Assembly: GCA_964651245.1 (NCBI GenBank)
Contig: CAZYVI010000018.1
Coordinates: 1 to 64,000 of the forward strand
Direction of reading: 5' to 3'
Origin: Avedoeria sp964651245
GTDB lineage: Bacteria > Chloroflexota > Anaerolineae > Epilineales > Epilineaceae
DNA: 64,000 nt
Shown here: positions 27,421 through 36,810 of the stretch, in pieces
How the letters are laid out: each line of letters opens with the position of its first letter
Position numbering within the stretch: position 1 is the stretch's first letter
Translations under genes and position numbers: made by a program
Notes under the pieces: model-generated
Database searches by the model: none
Told to the model about the DNA's origin: nothing
What the model saw: only the letters and a program-made list of their open reading frames with translations

Positions 27421-28914
27421 TCAGGCGCCGAGGCCGAACGGGTCGACCGCGCGGCCGCCGGTGTAGACGACGACGCTCTTGAGCTCGGTGAAGTCGTCGA
27501 GCGCCTCGAGGCCGACCTCGCGGCCCCAACCCGACTGCTTGTAGCCACCGAACGGCAGGCCCGGGAAGACGGTGTAGGGCTGGTTGACCGTCACGACGCC
27601 GCTCTTCACCTGCGCCGCCACGCGGTGGGCCCGCCCGATGTCGCGCGTCCAGACCGACGCCGCCAGGCCGTAGATCACGTCGTTGGCGGCGCGCACGCCC
27701 GCCGCCTCGTCGTCGAACGGCAGGATGGCCGCCACCGGGCCGAAGATCTCCTCCTGGGCGACGCGCATCTCGTTGGCGCAGTCCACGAGCGCCGTCGGCA
27801 GCAGGAAGTTGCCGCCGGCCAGCGCCGGGTCGGCGGGCCGCGCGCCGCCGATCGCCACCCGCGCCCCCTCGGCCTCGCCGGCGCGGATGTAGCCCTCAAC
27901 GCTGCGCAGGTGCTCGGGCGTGATCAGCGCGCCCACCTGGGTCGTCGGCGCTTGCGGGTCACCGACGACGAGCTTGCCGGTGGCGGCGACGAAGCGTTCG
28001 ACGAAGGCGTCGTAGACCGGCCGCTGGACGAAGATCCGGCTGCGCGCCTCGCAGGACTGGCCGGCCGAGTAGAAGATCGACCACACCGTGCCGGGCACCG
28101 CCGCGTCGAGATCGGCGTCGGCGAACACGAGCGCCGGGCTCTTGCCGCCGAGCTCGAGCGAGACGCGCCGGAAGTCGCCCTTGGCGGCGTCGAGGATCGT
28201 GCGGCCCACCTCGGTCGAGCCGGTGAAGCTGACCTTGTCGATGCCGGGATGCCCGGCCAGCGCGGCGCCCACCGTCGCGCCGCCGCCGGTGACGACGTTC
28301 ACCGTCCCCTCGGGGAAGCCGGCCTCGACCGCCAACTCGGCCAAGACGATCGCCCCCAGCGGCGTGTAGCTCGCCGGCTTGATCACGACGGCGTTGCCCG
28401 CCGCCAGCGCCGGCGCGAGCTTGCGCAGCGTCAGCAGCAGCGGGTAGTTCCACGGCACGATCAGGGCGCAGACGCCCAGCGGCTCGCGGACGGTGTAGTT
28501 CAGGAAGCCGAACGGCGCTTCGTTCGTGCGGCCCTGGATCTTCGTGGCGGCGCCGGCGAAGTACTCGAGCTCGCCGATGCCCTGGCCGATCTCGGCCTTG
28601 ACGCTCTGGATCGCCTTGCCGTTCTCGCGGCTCTCGAGCCGCGCCAGATCGTCGAGGTTCTGCCACAGCAGATCCGCCAGCTTGAACATGAGCCGGGTCC
28701 GGCGCGCCCCGCCCAGCCGCGACCACTTGCCGCCGTCGAACGCGGCGCGCGCCGCCGCCACCGCCCGGGCGACGTCCTCGGCGCCGCCGTCGGGCACCTC
28801 GGCCAGCGGCGCGTTCGTGGCCGGGTCCGTGATCGTCCGCCAGGCGCCTTCGGCGGCCTCGCTGGACGCATTGCCGATGAGCATGGGATAGCGGCGGCGG
28901 TCGAAGCGGGACAT
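27421..28914 (-). CDS. aldehyde dehydrogenase, betaine-aldehyde type
   Basis: NAD(P)-dependent oxidation of an aldehyde to its acid. The 497 residues contain the nucleotide-binding VTGGGATVGAALAGHPGIDKVSFTGSTEVGR in sequence, the general base Glu in LELGGKSP and the catalytic Cys in SAGQSCEARSR. The length is normal. The ATG at 28914 is preferred: AGGAGG is five bases upstream, while a GTG one codon earlier is too close. It follows the thiolase on the same strand after 106 bases and may oxidise an intermediate or product of that acyl-CoA pathway; the substrate is not known. Confidence 0.9.
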   Translation of the reverse strand: MSRFDRRRYPMLIGNASSEAAEGAWRTITDPATNAPLAEVPDGGAEDVARAVAAARAAFDGGKWSRLGGARRTRLMFKLADLLWQNLDDLARLESRENGKAIQSVKAEIGQGIGELEYFAGAATKIQGRTNEAPFGFLNYTVREPLGVCALIVPWNYPLLLTLRKLAPALAAGNAVVIKPASYTPLGAIVLAELAVEAGFPEGTVNVVTGGGATVGAALAGHPGIDKVSFTGSTEVGRTILDAAKGDFRRVSLELGGKSPALVFADADLDAAVPGTVWSIFYSAGQSCEARSRIFVQRPVYDAFVERFVAATGKLVVGDPQAPTTQVGALITPEHLRSVEGYIRAGEAEGARVAIGGARPADPALAGGNFLLPTALVDCANEMRVAQEEIFGPVAAILPFDDEAAGVRAANDVIYGLAASVWTRDIGRAHRVAAQVKSGVVTVNQPYTVFPGLPFGGYKQSGWGREVGLEALDDFTELKSVVVYTGGRAVDPFGLGA

Positions 28915-29008
28915 CACGGCCTCCTGGTCGGGCGGGCGGGTGGGTGCGGCGCGCCGCCCCTGGGCGCGGCCGGGTCGGGGCGCGCCCAGCGGCGGCGACG
29001 GCCGCCGC

Positions 29009-30198
<1,190 letters not shown>

Positions 30199-30202
<4 letters not shown>

Positions 30203-30639
30203 GGCGCGGCCTCGCCATCGGCAGGCGCGACCGGCGCGGCGGTGGGGGTGTCGAGGGCGGTGTCGTTGACCGGGGCGGCGGCCGGTGCCCGCGGCGCGGC
30301 GGTGGGGGTGTCGAGGGCGGTGTCGTTGACCGGGGCGGCGGCCGGTGCCCGCGGCGCGGCGGTGGCGCCGTCGAGGGCGGCAGCGTTGTCGACGGCGGCC
30401 GTCGGCGCCGGGGGAGCGGGCGGCACGGGGTCGACATCGGCGTGGGTCGCGACGTCTTCGGCCGGCGCGTCATCGGCCGCGTGCGCCACCCGCGCCTCGA
30501 GCGCCGCCAGGCGCCGTCCGAGCGCCCGCAGCGCCAGGTACTGGGCGGCCATCCACAGCAGCATCGCCAGCGGCAGCCCGAGGGCCAGCAGCCAGAGCGC
30601 CGCCCGCACGAGGGCGTCGGCCGACACGGTGGGGTTCAT
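30199..30639 (-). CDS. small membrane protein with tandem Ala/Pro-rich repeats
   Basis: A 146-residue protein: one membrane helix (ALWLLALGLPLAMLLWMAAQYL), a short coiled-coil (LGRRLAALEARVAHA), then an acidic Ala/Pro tail with two identical 20-residue repeats around APVNDTALDTPTA and a third diverged copy. GGAGG precedes the ATG. It overlaps both neighbours (ATGA), an odd position between a degenerate dehydrogenase-like gene and a thiolase. Function unknown. Confidence 0.7.
30232..30365. repeat. 60-bp perfect tandem repeat
   Basis: Exact 60-base periodicity from 30232 to 30365 (just over two full copies), with a third diverged copy to about 30410. It keeps frame in the membrane protein gene and encodes 20 residues per unit. 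Perfect identity at the DNA level implies recent duplication or slippage. Confidence 0.95.
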
Positions 30640-31397
30640 GGTGCCTCCTCCTGGGGACCTGCCGCCGCCTCGAGGGGCAGCGGGCGGCCGGCGACGGCGT
30701 GGCGGCGCAGCCACGGGGCGGCGCGGTAGCGGTCTTCGCCGTGCTCGGCGGCCAGCGCGTCGAGCACGGCGACGACGACCCGCGGGCCGATCGCGTTCGC
30801 CCACGCCAGCGGACCGCGCGGGTAGCGCGTCCCGAGCCGCATCGCCGCGTCGACGTCGGCGGGGCTGGCCGTGCCCTCGGCCACCGTGAAGGCCGCCTCG
30901 TTGGCCAGGCAGGCGACGATGCGGCCCAGGACGAGCCCGGTACCGTCGCCGACCCAGACGGGCTCGAGCGCCGCCGCGGACCAGACCGCCGTCGCCAAGT
31001 CGACATAACGCTCGGTCGACTGCAGCGCGCGGCAGCACTCGACCGTCGTGCGGGCGTCCCACGGCGGGAGCAAGCTGAAGCCGAAGACGCGCTCGGGCGT
31101 GTGGACGCTGGCGGCGACGTACGTCGCCGCGCTCGCCAGGCAGCACGACCACAGCGGGCGATCGGCGGGAAGGTGGGCATCGACGAGGGCCAGCGCCGCG
31201 CCCTTGATCCGCCGGTCGACACAGCACACGTCGATGGCGGCGTCGCTCGTCGCCAGCGAATCGGCCAGCTGGGCGTCGGACGGCCGGTGGTCAGCGCCGA
31301 GGTCGCCGGCGACGACGGTGTGGCCGGCGGCGCGGAACCGCGCCGCCAGGGCGTCGGCCCAGTCGGTGTCGGGCTCGCCGAGGATCGTGAGCTTCAT
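30636..31397 (-). CDS. 3-hydroxyacyl-CoA dehydrogenase-family protein with degenerate NAD site
   Basis: The C-terminal half (GTGLVLGRIVACLANEAAFTVAEG to RLGTRYPRGPLAWANAIGP) is the helical second domain of 3-hydroxyacyl-CoA dehydrogenases. The N-terminal half is short and begins KLTILGEPDTDWADAL, without the GxGxxG of the Rossmann fold. In 253 residues it may be a pseudoenzyme or structural partner of the intact dehydrogenase encoded just upstream. It has coupled overlap with the small membrane protein gene. Confidence 0.75.
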   Translation of the reverse strand: MKLTILGEPDTDWADALAARFRAAGHTVVAGDLGADHRPSDAQLADSLATSDAAIDVCCVDRRIKGAALALVDAHLPADRPLWSCCLASAATYVAASVHTPERVFGFSLLPPWDARTTVECCRALQSTERYVDLATAVWSAAALEPVWVGDGTGLVLGRIVACLANEAAFTVAEGTASPADVDAAMRLGTRYPRGPLAWANAIGPRVVVAVLDALAAEHGEDRYRAAPWLRRHAVAGRPLPLEAAAGPQEEAP

Positions 31398-31503
31398 CGC
31401 CGCCCCGCTCCGACGGGCGGCGCGGCGGCGTCGGGCGCCCCCGTCGTCGATGCCGGGCGGCGCATGCACCGCGGGGACAACGGCCGGCGCCGGCGGGTCG
31501 CGT

Positions 31504-32382
31504 TCATGCCGGCGCACCGTGGTCGTAGTAGCCGCGCCCGGTCTTGCGCCCGAGCCGGCCGCTCTCGACCATGTGCCGCTGGATGGGGTGCGGGCGGAAG
31601 CGCGGGTCGTGGAAGAAGCCCTCGTACACCGACTGGGCGGCGGCGAAGTTGACGTCGATCCCGATCAAGTCCATGAGCTCGAACGGCCCCATCGGAAAGC
31701 CGCCGTCGCGGGCCAGGCGGTCGATCGTGGCCACGTCGGCCGCGCCCTCGCCCAGCAGGCGCAGCGCCTCGCCGTAGAACGGACGGGCGACGCGGTTGAC
31801 GACGAAGCCGGGCGTGTCCCGGACCTCGATCGGCGTCTTGCCCCAGGCGTGCATCGTCGCCGCGGCGGTGCGCGCCACCGCGTCGGCCGTCGCCGGCCCG
31901 CGGATCACCTCGACGAGCGGCATGACCGGGGCCGGGTTGAAGAAGTGGAGTCCCACCAGCCGCTCGGGTCGCCCGAGCCGCGCGCCGATGGCCGCGACGG
32001 ACAGCGTCGAGGTGTTCGTCGCCAGCATCGCGTCGGGGGCGACGACGGCCTCGAGGTCGGCGAACAGCGCCTGCTTGAGCTCGATCCGCTCCGGCGCCGC
32101 CTCGACGACGAGCCAGCAGCCCGCGCACGCCGCCAGATCGCCCGCCAGCCGCAGCCGTCCTTCGGCCGCCGCGGCGGCATCGGCCGTCAGCCGTCCCTTG
32201 GCCGCCTCGCGCGCCAGCTGGCCGGCGATCTGCGCCCGCGCGCGCTCGAGCTGGGCCGGCGCCACGTCGAACAACACGACGGGGTGGCCGGCCACGGCCG
32301 CCACCTGGGCGATGCCGGCGCCCATCGTCCCGGCGCCGAGGACGCCCACCTCGGCGTCGGGCGCGATCCGGGCGTCGTCCAC
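31504..32382 (-). CDS. 3-hydroxybutyryl-CoA dehydrogenase (PaaH/Hbd-like)
   Basis: NAD-dependent oxidation of 3-hydroxyacyl-CoA. The 292 residues hold GVLGAGTMGAGIAQVAA (NAD site), TNTSTLSVAAI, LHFFNPAPVMPLVEVI with the catalytic His, and the second-domain signature DTPGFVVNRV. The GTG at 32382 is chosen because it begins just ahead of the conserved strand and five bases after the stop of the upstream hydratase gene. Together with the hydratases and thiolase it completes a beta-oxidation spiral. Confidence 0.92.
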   Translation of the reverse strand: MDDARIAPDAEVGVLGAGTMGAGIAQVAAVAGHPVVLFDVAPAQLERARAQIAGQLAREAAKGRLTADAAAAAEGRLRLAGDLAACAGCWLVVEAAPERIELKQALFADLEAVVAPDAMLATNTSTLSVAAIGARLGRPERLVGLHFFNPAPVMPLVEVIRGPATADAVARTAAATMHAWGKTPIEVRDTPGFVVNRVARPFYGEALRLLGEGAADVATIDRLARDGGFPMGPFELMDLIGIDVNFAAAQSVYEGFFHDPRFRPHPIQRHMVESGRLGRKTGRGYYDHGAPA

Positions 32383-32387
32383 GACCG

Positions 32388-33197
32388 CTAGCGCCCGGCG
32401 AAGCGCGGCGGGCGCTTCTCGAGGAACGCGGCGACCCCTTCGGCGTGATCGGCCGTGCCGCCGGCGATCTCTTGAAGCTGCGCCTCGTAGTCGAGCGCGG
32501 CGTCGAGCGATCCTCCCTCGGCGCGCTGCATCGCCCGCTTCGTCAGGCCGAACGCCTTCGTCGGGCCGGCCGCCAGCTGCGCCGCCAGCGCCGCGGTGCG
32601 CGTCGCGAGCTCCTCGTCGGGCACGACGTGGTTCACCAGGCCGGCGGCGTGCGCCTCCGCCGCCGTCAGCCGACCGCCGGTGGCGTAGAGCTCGAACGCC
32701 CGCGCGTAGCCGAGGTAGCGCGGCAGGACCCACGTCGCGCCGCTGTCGGGCACCAGGCCGACGAGGCCGAACGCGGTGGCAAACTTGGCCGACTCGGCCG
32801 CCAGCCGGATGTCACAGGCGAACGCCAGGCTGGCGCCGGCGCCGGCCGCGACGCCGTTGACGCCGGCCACCACCGGCTTCTCGAGTTGCCGAATCGCGCG
32901 CACGATGCGGTTGTAGGTGGCCTCGAGGTGGTCGCGGAAGCTCAGGCCGTGGCTGCGGTCCTGCACGTCCGCCAGGTCCTGGCCGGCCGAGAAGGCGCGT
33001 CCAGCGCCGGTGATCACCACGGCCCGCACCGCCGCGTCGCGCTCGCACTGGCGCAGCCCCTTGAGGAGGGCCGCCAGCATCGGGTCGGTGAAGGCGTTGA
33101 GCTTGTCCGGCCGGTTCAGCAGCAGCGTCGCCACGCCGTCGGCGATCGTCAGGGCGATCGTCTCGCTGCCGGTCGTCGGGTCGGCGCTGTCGGCCAT
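32388..33197 (-). CDS. enoyl-CoA hydratase/isomerase, PaaG-like
   Basis: Crotonase-fold enzyme resembling PaaG, the ring-1,2-epoxyphenylacetyl-CoA isomerase of aerobic phenylacetate degradation. The 269 residues contain GAGRAFSAGQDLADVQ, the oxyanion-hole run NGVAAGAGASLAFACD and VGLVPDSGATWVLPR, where Asp replaces the second catalytic Glu of classical hydratases, as in PaaG. GGAG lies before the ATG at 33197; a TTG four codons earlier is less likely. No paaABCDE genes are in the window, so role in phenylacetate use is uncertain. Confidence 0.88.
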   Translation of the reverse strand: MADSADPTTGSETIALTIADGVATLLLNRPDKLNAFTDPMLAALLKGLRQCERDAAVRAVVITGAGRAFSAGQDLADVQDRSHGLSFRDHLEATYNRIVRAIRQLEKPVVAGVNGVAAGAGASLAFACDIRLAAESAKFATAFGLVGLVPDSGATWVLPRYLGYARAFELYATGGRLTAAEAHAAGLVNHVVPDEELATRTAALAAQLAAGPTKAFGLTKRAMQRAEGGSLDAALDYEAQLQEIAGGTADHAEGVAAFLEKRPPRFAGR

Positions 33198-33243
33198 GGC
33201 GCGCTCCAAGGTGACCCGCCGAGGGCCGCGGCGGGGCGGGGCG

Positions 33244-33252
33244 ATTCTAGCA
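33244..33252 (-). promoter_or_regulatory. extended -10 of the PaaG-like gene
   Basis: Minus strand TGCTAGAAT in the 69-base gap, about 46 bases before the ATG. No clear -35 is present. It may drive the run from the PaaG-like gene down to the aldehyde dehydrogenase. Confidence 0.45.
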
Positions 33253-33266
33253 CGGCCGCTCGTGCG

Positions 33267-34499
33267 TCACGGGCGCGGCACGAACGCCAGCTCGGTGCCG
33301 GGGAAGCGGTCCGTGACCAGCAGGAAGCCCCGGTCGCCGAGCTCGACGAGCCCCTCCCAGTTGCGCGCCGTGCCATCGTCGCGCAGCGCCAGGGCGATGG
33401 GTGGCGCATCGGCCAACGCGATCGCGTCGGCGCCCACCTCGAGCCGCAGCAGCCGCTCGACGACGTCGGAGCCGCCGTGCGTCGGGCCTTCGCCCCAGCG
33501 CTCGGCCACGGCGTCGACGCCCGGCCGCAGCGCCTCGGCGTCGCCGGGGAACATGTAGTTCATCACCCACAGCCCGCCGTCGGCGCCGAGGTCGGCGGCG
33601 TCGGTGACGCGGTACTCGAGGGCCGGGAACGGCACCTCGCCCCGCGGCGCCAGGTCGGCGCCGAAGCGCAGCGCCCGCGGCGTGGGGTTCACGGCAGCCC
33701 CGTTGGCCTCGAACAGCGCCGTGACGCCGTCCGCGTCGGCGAACAGCGACTCGAACGACATGTTGTCGATCGCCACGGGCAGCGGTACGGGCACCGGCGG
33801 CGCGTCGTCGAGCGCGATGCCCACCGGCACGCCGTCGGCGTCGACGTCAACGCGCCCGGCCACGAGGTAGGCCGCCATGTCGTCGCCGCGCTGGACCTCG
33901 ATGGAGAGGTAGGCGCGCCGGTCGCGAAATGCGATTGCCTCGAAGCCCTCGAAGCCGTCGATCGCCCGCGGCTCGCCCTCGCCGAAGCCGGCGCCGGCCA
34001 GCGGGATCGCGAACGCCGTCACCGCTGGCGCGGCGTCGTCGAGCGCGCCCTCGACGTCGGCGCGCCGCACGCCGAACAGCAGGCCGTCGCCGCGCCGCGT
34101 ATCGGTGATCACCCCGCCGTCGGCGCCGAAACGGCCCGGGTACTGGGGCAGGAAGACGAGCGTGTCGGCATACCACGCCAACCCGGACACCTCGGCTTCG
34201 GCGACGTCGAGCGGCGCCGCAAGCGCGATCGGTGTGACCGCCGCCTCGGCCGGCGCGGCCGCGCCCGACACCGTGGCCGTCGTCGGGCGCGTGGCCGCGG
34301 CGGATCGTGCGTCCGGCGGCGCGGTCGTCGCGGCGTCGGCGTCCGGCGTCGACGCCGTGCCGGGGGACCCGGCCGCGCCGGCCGCCGTCGGCGTCGCGGC
34401 CGGGGCGCGGCCGGGCGCGCCGGCGCGCCGCGCGACCACGATCAGGCCGGCGATCACGGCCACGGCCACGAACCACAGCACCACCCACCGCTTCGACAT
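33267..34499 (-). CDS. membrane-anchored beta-propeller-like protein (esterase-like/SdiA-regulated type)
   Basis: A 410-residue protein with one N-terminal membrane helix (WVVLWFVAVAVIAGLIVV), an Ala/Thr linker, and a domain beginning EVSGLAWYADTLVFLPQYPG. Phrases such as IDGFEGFEAIAF, IDNMSFESLFADADG and NWEGLVELGDRGFLLVTDRFPGTELAF fit the esterase-like-phytase/SdiA-regulated propeller families. It sits outside the membrane. No substrate can be named. It separates two enoyl-CoA hydratase genes. Confidence 0.7.
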   Translation of the reverse strand: MSKRWVVLWFVAVAVIAGLIVVARRAGAPGRAPAATPTAAGAAGSPGTASTPDADAATTAPPDARSAAATRPTTATVSGAAAPAEAAVTPIALAAPLDVAEAEVSGLAWYADTLVFLPQYPGRFGADGGVITDTRRGDGLLFGVRRADVEGALDDAAPAVTAFAIPLAGAGFGEGEPRAIDGFEGFEAIAFRDRRAYLSIEVQRGDDMAAYLVAGRVDVDADGVPVGIALDDAPPVPVPLPVAIDNMSFESLFADADGVTALFEANGAAVNPTPRALRFGADLAPRGEVPFPALEYRVTDAADLGADGGLWVMNYMFPGDAEALRPGVDAVAERWGEGPTHGGSDVVERLLRLEVGADAIALADAPPIALALRDDGTARNWEGLVELGDRGFLLVTDRFPGTELAFVPRP

Positions 34500-34551
34500 C
34501 GCCGTCCTCCCTCGCGCTGCGGCGCGCCCGACGCGCGCCGGCGAACGACCG

Positions 34552-35325
34552 TCAGCGTCCCGTCCAGACCGGCGGGCGCTTGTCCAGGAACGCGCGCATC
34601 CCCTCCGCCTGGTCCTCGGTGCCGAATAGCAGGTAGAACAACCGGCGCTCGGTCAGCAGCCCGCGGTCGAGGTAGTCGTCGAAAACGCTGTTCACGGCCT
34701 GCTTGGCCAGCTCGACCGCGATCGGCGGCTTGCCGGCGATCTCGCGCGCCAGCCGCTTGGCCTCGTCGAGGTAGGCCTCGACCGGCACGACGCGGTTCAC
34801 CAACCCGATGCGCAGCGCCTCTTCGGCCCCGACGAACCGCCCGGTGAGCACGAGCTCCATCGTCCGCGCCTTGCCGATCGCCTGCGCCAGACGCTGCGTG
34901 CCGCCGGCGCCGGGCATGACGCCGATGTTGATCTCGGGCTGCCCGAATTGGGCCGTCTCGCTGGCGACGATCATGTCGCACATCATCGCCGTCTCGCAAC
35001 CGCCGCCCAGCGCGAAGCCGCTGACTGCGGCGATGAGCGGCTTCTTGATCCGCCGCACCCGGTCCCAGGTGGCGAACATGTCGCGCCGGATCTGGTCGAC
35101 GACGGTCGCGTCGGCCATGTCGCCGATGTCGGCGCCGGCGGCGAAGGCGCGCTCGTTGCCGGTCAAGACGTGGGCGCGGATCTCGGGGTCGGCGTCGTGG
35201 GCTTGGAGGGCGTCGGCCATTTCGCCGATGAGGTCGGGGCTGAGCGCGTTGAGCTTGTCGGGCCGGTTGAACCGGACGATGCCGACCGGGCCGTCCCGTT
35301 CGACGACGATGAAGCGGTAGGTCAT
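34552..35325 (-). CDS. enoyl-CoA hydratase (PaaF/Ech-like)
   Basis: Adds water to trans-2-enoyl-CoA. The 257 residues are typical of crotonases: FNRPDKLNALS, NERAFAAGADIGDM, SGFALGGGCETAMMCD with the first catalytic Glu, and FGQPEINIGVMPGAGGTQRL with the second. Both Glu are present, unlike the PaaG-like paralogue. It has its own consensus promoter and lies upstream of the other beta-oxidation genes. Confidence 0.93.
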   Translation of the reverse strand: MTYRFIVVERDGPVGIVRFNRPDKLNALSPDLIGEMADALQAHDADPEIRAHVLTGNERAFAAGADIGDMADATVVDQIRRDMFATWDRVRRIKKPLIAAVSGFALGGGCETAMMCDMIVASETAQFGQPEINIGVMPGAGGTQRLAQAIGKARTMELVLTGRFVGAEEALRIGLVNRVVPVEAYLDEAKRLAREIAGKPPIAVELAKQAVNSVFDDYLDRGLLTERRLFYLLFGTEDQAEGMRAFLDKRPPVWTGR

Positions 35326-35411
35326 GGCAGCGGCTCCGCGACGCGTGGGGTCGCGCAGCGGCGCGACGGCGACGGCCGGCGGGTGCGCCGGCGGCCGGCG
35401 AGGCCGTGTGC

Positions 35412-35417
35412 TATCGT
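35412..35417 (+). promoter_or_regulatory. extended -10 for the C39-like peptidase/trmB pair
   Basis: TATCGT preceded by TGC (35409-35411), no clear -35. Its leader would be about 80 bases. It lies just beside the divergent hydratase promoter. Confidence 0.4.
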
Positions 35418-35435
35418 TGCCGGCCGGCGCGCGGC

Positions 35436-35465
35436 ATTATCGGCAGCGCGTTTCGGGGCGGTCAA
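35436..35465 (-). promoter_or_regulatory. promoter of the enoyl-CoA hydratase gene
   Basis: Minus strand TTGACC (35460-35465), 18-base spacer, GATAAT (35436-35441). The leader would be about 100 bases. It overlaps the region transcribed from the divergent plus-strand promoter, so the two may interfere. Confidence 0.6.
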
Positions 35466-35505
35466 GCGCTGGGCGGGCCGCGCGGCGGTGCGGACGGAGT
35501 CGGAC

Positions 35506-36810
35506 GTGAAGCAGCAGCGCACGGCGGGCGCGATGGCGTGGGCGTGGTGGGCTGTCGTCGGGGTTGCCGTCGCCGGCTGCGGCGCGGCCGATCCGCCCGC
35601 GGCGGCGACCGTCCCCGAGGCGACGGTGCAGTCCGTCGCGCCGACGCCGACGCCCGGGTCGGCGTCCGTTCGCGACGCGGCGCCCGACCTCGCGGCCCGT
35701 GCGGCCGCCACCCCGACGCCGACGCCGCTCGCGGCGACCGCCACCGCCACCGCCAGTGCCGCCGCCGCCACCACCGCCGCCGCTACCGACGCCGTATCCG
35801 CCCGCGCCGACGCGGGCCCCGTCGCCGCGGCGTCCGCCTCCAGCGCCTCGGCCGCCGCCGTCGCCACCGCGCTGCTCGACGCGCCGTCCGCGGCGGTCGA
35901 CGGCGTCGTCCACACCTGGCAAAAGTGGAACAACTGCGGCCCGTCGGCGGCGGTGATGGCGATGAGCGCGTTCGGCGTCGTCGTCGACCAGCTGGCGGCG
36001 GCCGCTTCGCTCAAGCCGGACCGCGAGGACACGAACGTGACGCCCGACGAGCTGGCGGCGTACATCGCCGGCCACGGCCTCGTCGCCCGCGTGCGCTACG
36101 GCGCCGAGCGGGGGCGGCTCCGGGCGCTGCTGCGGGCCGGCGTTCCGGTCATCGTCGAGCACTGGGTGGCGGTCGAGGGCCGCGGCGAGATGGGCCACTA
36201 CCGCGTCGTGACCGGCTACGACGACGCCACGGCCGCGTTCCGCGCGGCCGACTCGTACTACGGCCCGGCCGAGCGCTACGGCTACGACGCGTTCGAGGCG
36301 ATGGGCCGTCCGTTCCTCGGCGCCTACGTCGTCGTCCACCGACCGGACCAAGCCGCCGCCGTCGCCGCCGCCCTGGCCGGCGACGCCGACGACGAAGCGA
36401 TGTGGACGCGCGTCGGACAGGCCGTCGACGACCATGCCGCCCGCGCGCCCGGCGATCCGTGGGCGCACGTGGCGCAGGGCGAGTGGCGGGCGCGGCGCGG
36501 CGACGCGGCCGGGGCCGTCGAGGCCTACGGCCGGGCGCGGGCGATCGGGTTGCCGTTCCGGGCGCTGTGGTACCAGTTCGGCTACGCCGCGGCGCTCTAC
36601 GACTCCGGCGCCTACGATGCACTCATCGCCGTGGCGGACGAGACGACGGCGACGATGAAGGGGGAGAACCTCGAGGAGTGGCACGTCTGGCGCGGTCGAG
36701 CCCTGGCCGCCCTGGGCCGGACCGACGAGGCCCGGGCCGCGTTCGAGCACGCCCTGGCGTTCCACCCCGGCTTCGGTCCGGCCGTCGCGGCGCGCGCGGC
36801 GCTGCCGTGA
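35506..36810 (+). CDS. lipoprotein with C39-like cysteine peptidase domain and TPR tail
   Basis: A 434-residue surface lipoprotein. The lipobox VAVAGCG follows a short hydrophobic signal. A linker of about 90 Ala/Thr/Pro residues leads to a C39-like peptidase domain: WQKWNNCGPSAAVMAM (catalytic Cys and oxyanion residue), MGHYRVVTGYDD (His) and ADSYYGP (Asp). Residues of about 300-434 form TPR-type helical repeats. The GTG at 35506 has GGAG upstream; an ATG nine codons later would also keep the signal. Its stop overlaps the trmB GTG. Confidence 0.8.
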   Translation: MKQQRTAGAMAWAWWAVVGVAVAGCGAADPPAAATVPEATVQSVAPTPTPGSASVRDAAPDLAARAAATPTPTPLAATATATASAAAATTAAATDAVSARADAGPVAAASASSASAAAVATALLDAPSAAVDGVVHTWQKWNNCGPSAAVMAMSAFGVVVDQLAAAASLKPDREDTNVTPDELAAYIAGHGLVARVRYGAERGRLRALLRAGVPVIVEHWVAVEGRGEMGHYRVVTGYDDATAAFRAADSYYGPAERYGYDAFEAMGRPFLGAYVVVHRPDQAAAVAAALAGDADDEAMWTRVGQAVDDHAARAPGDPWAHVAQGEWRARRGDAAGAVEAYGRARAIGLPFRALWYQFGYAAALYDSGAYDALIAVADETTATMKGENLEEWHVWRGRALAALGRTDEARAAFEHALAFHPGFGPAVAARAALP

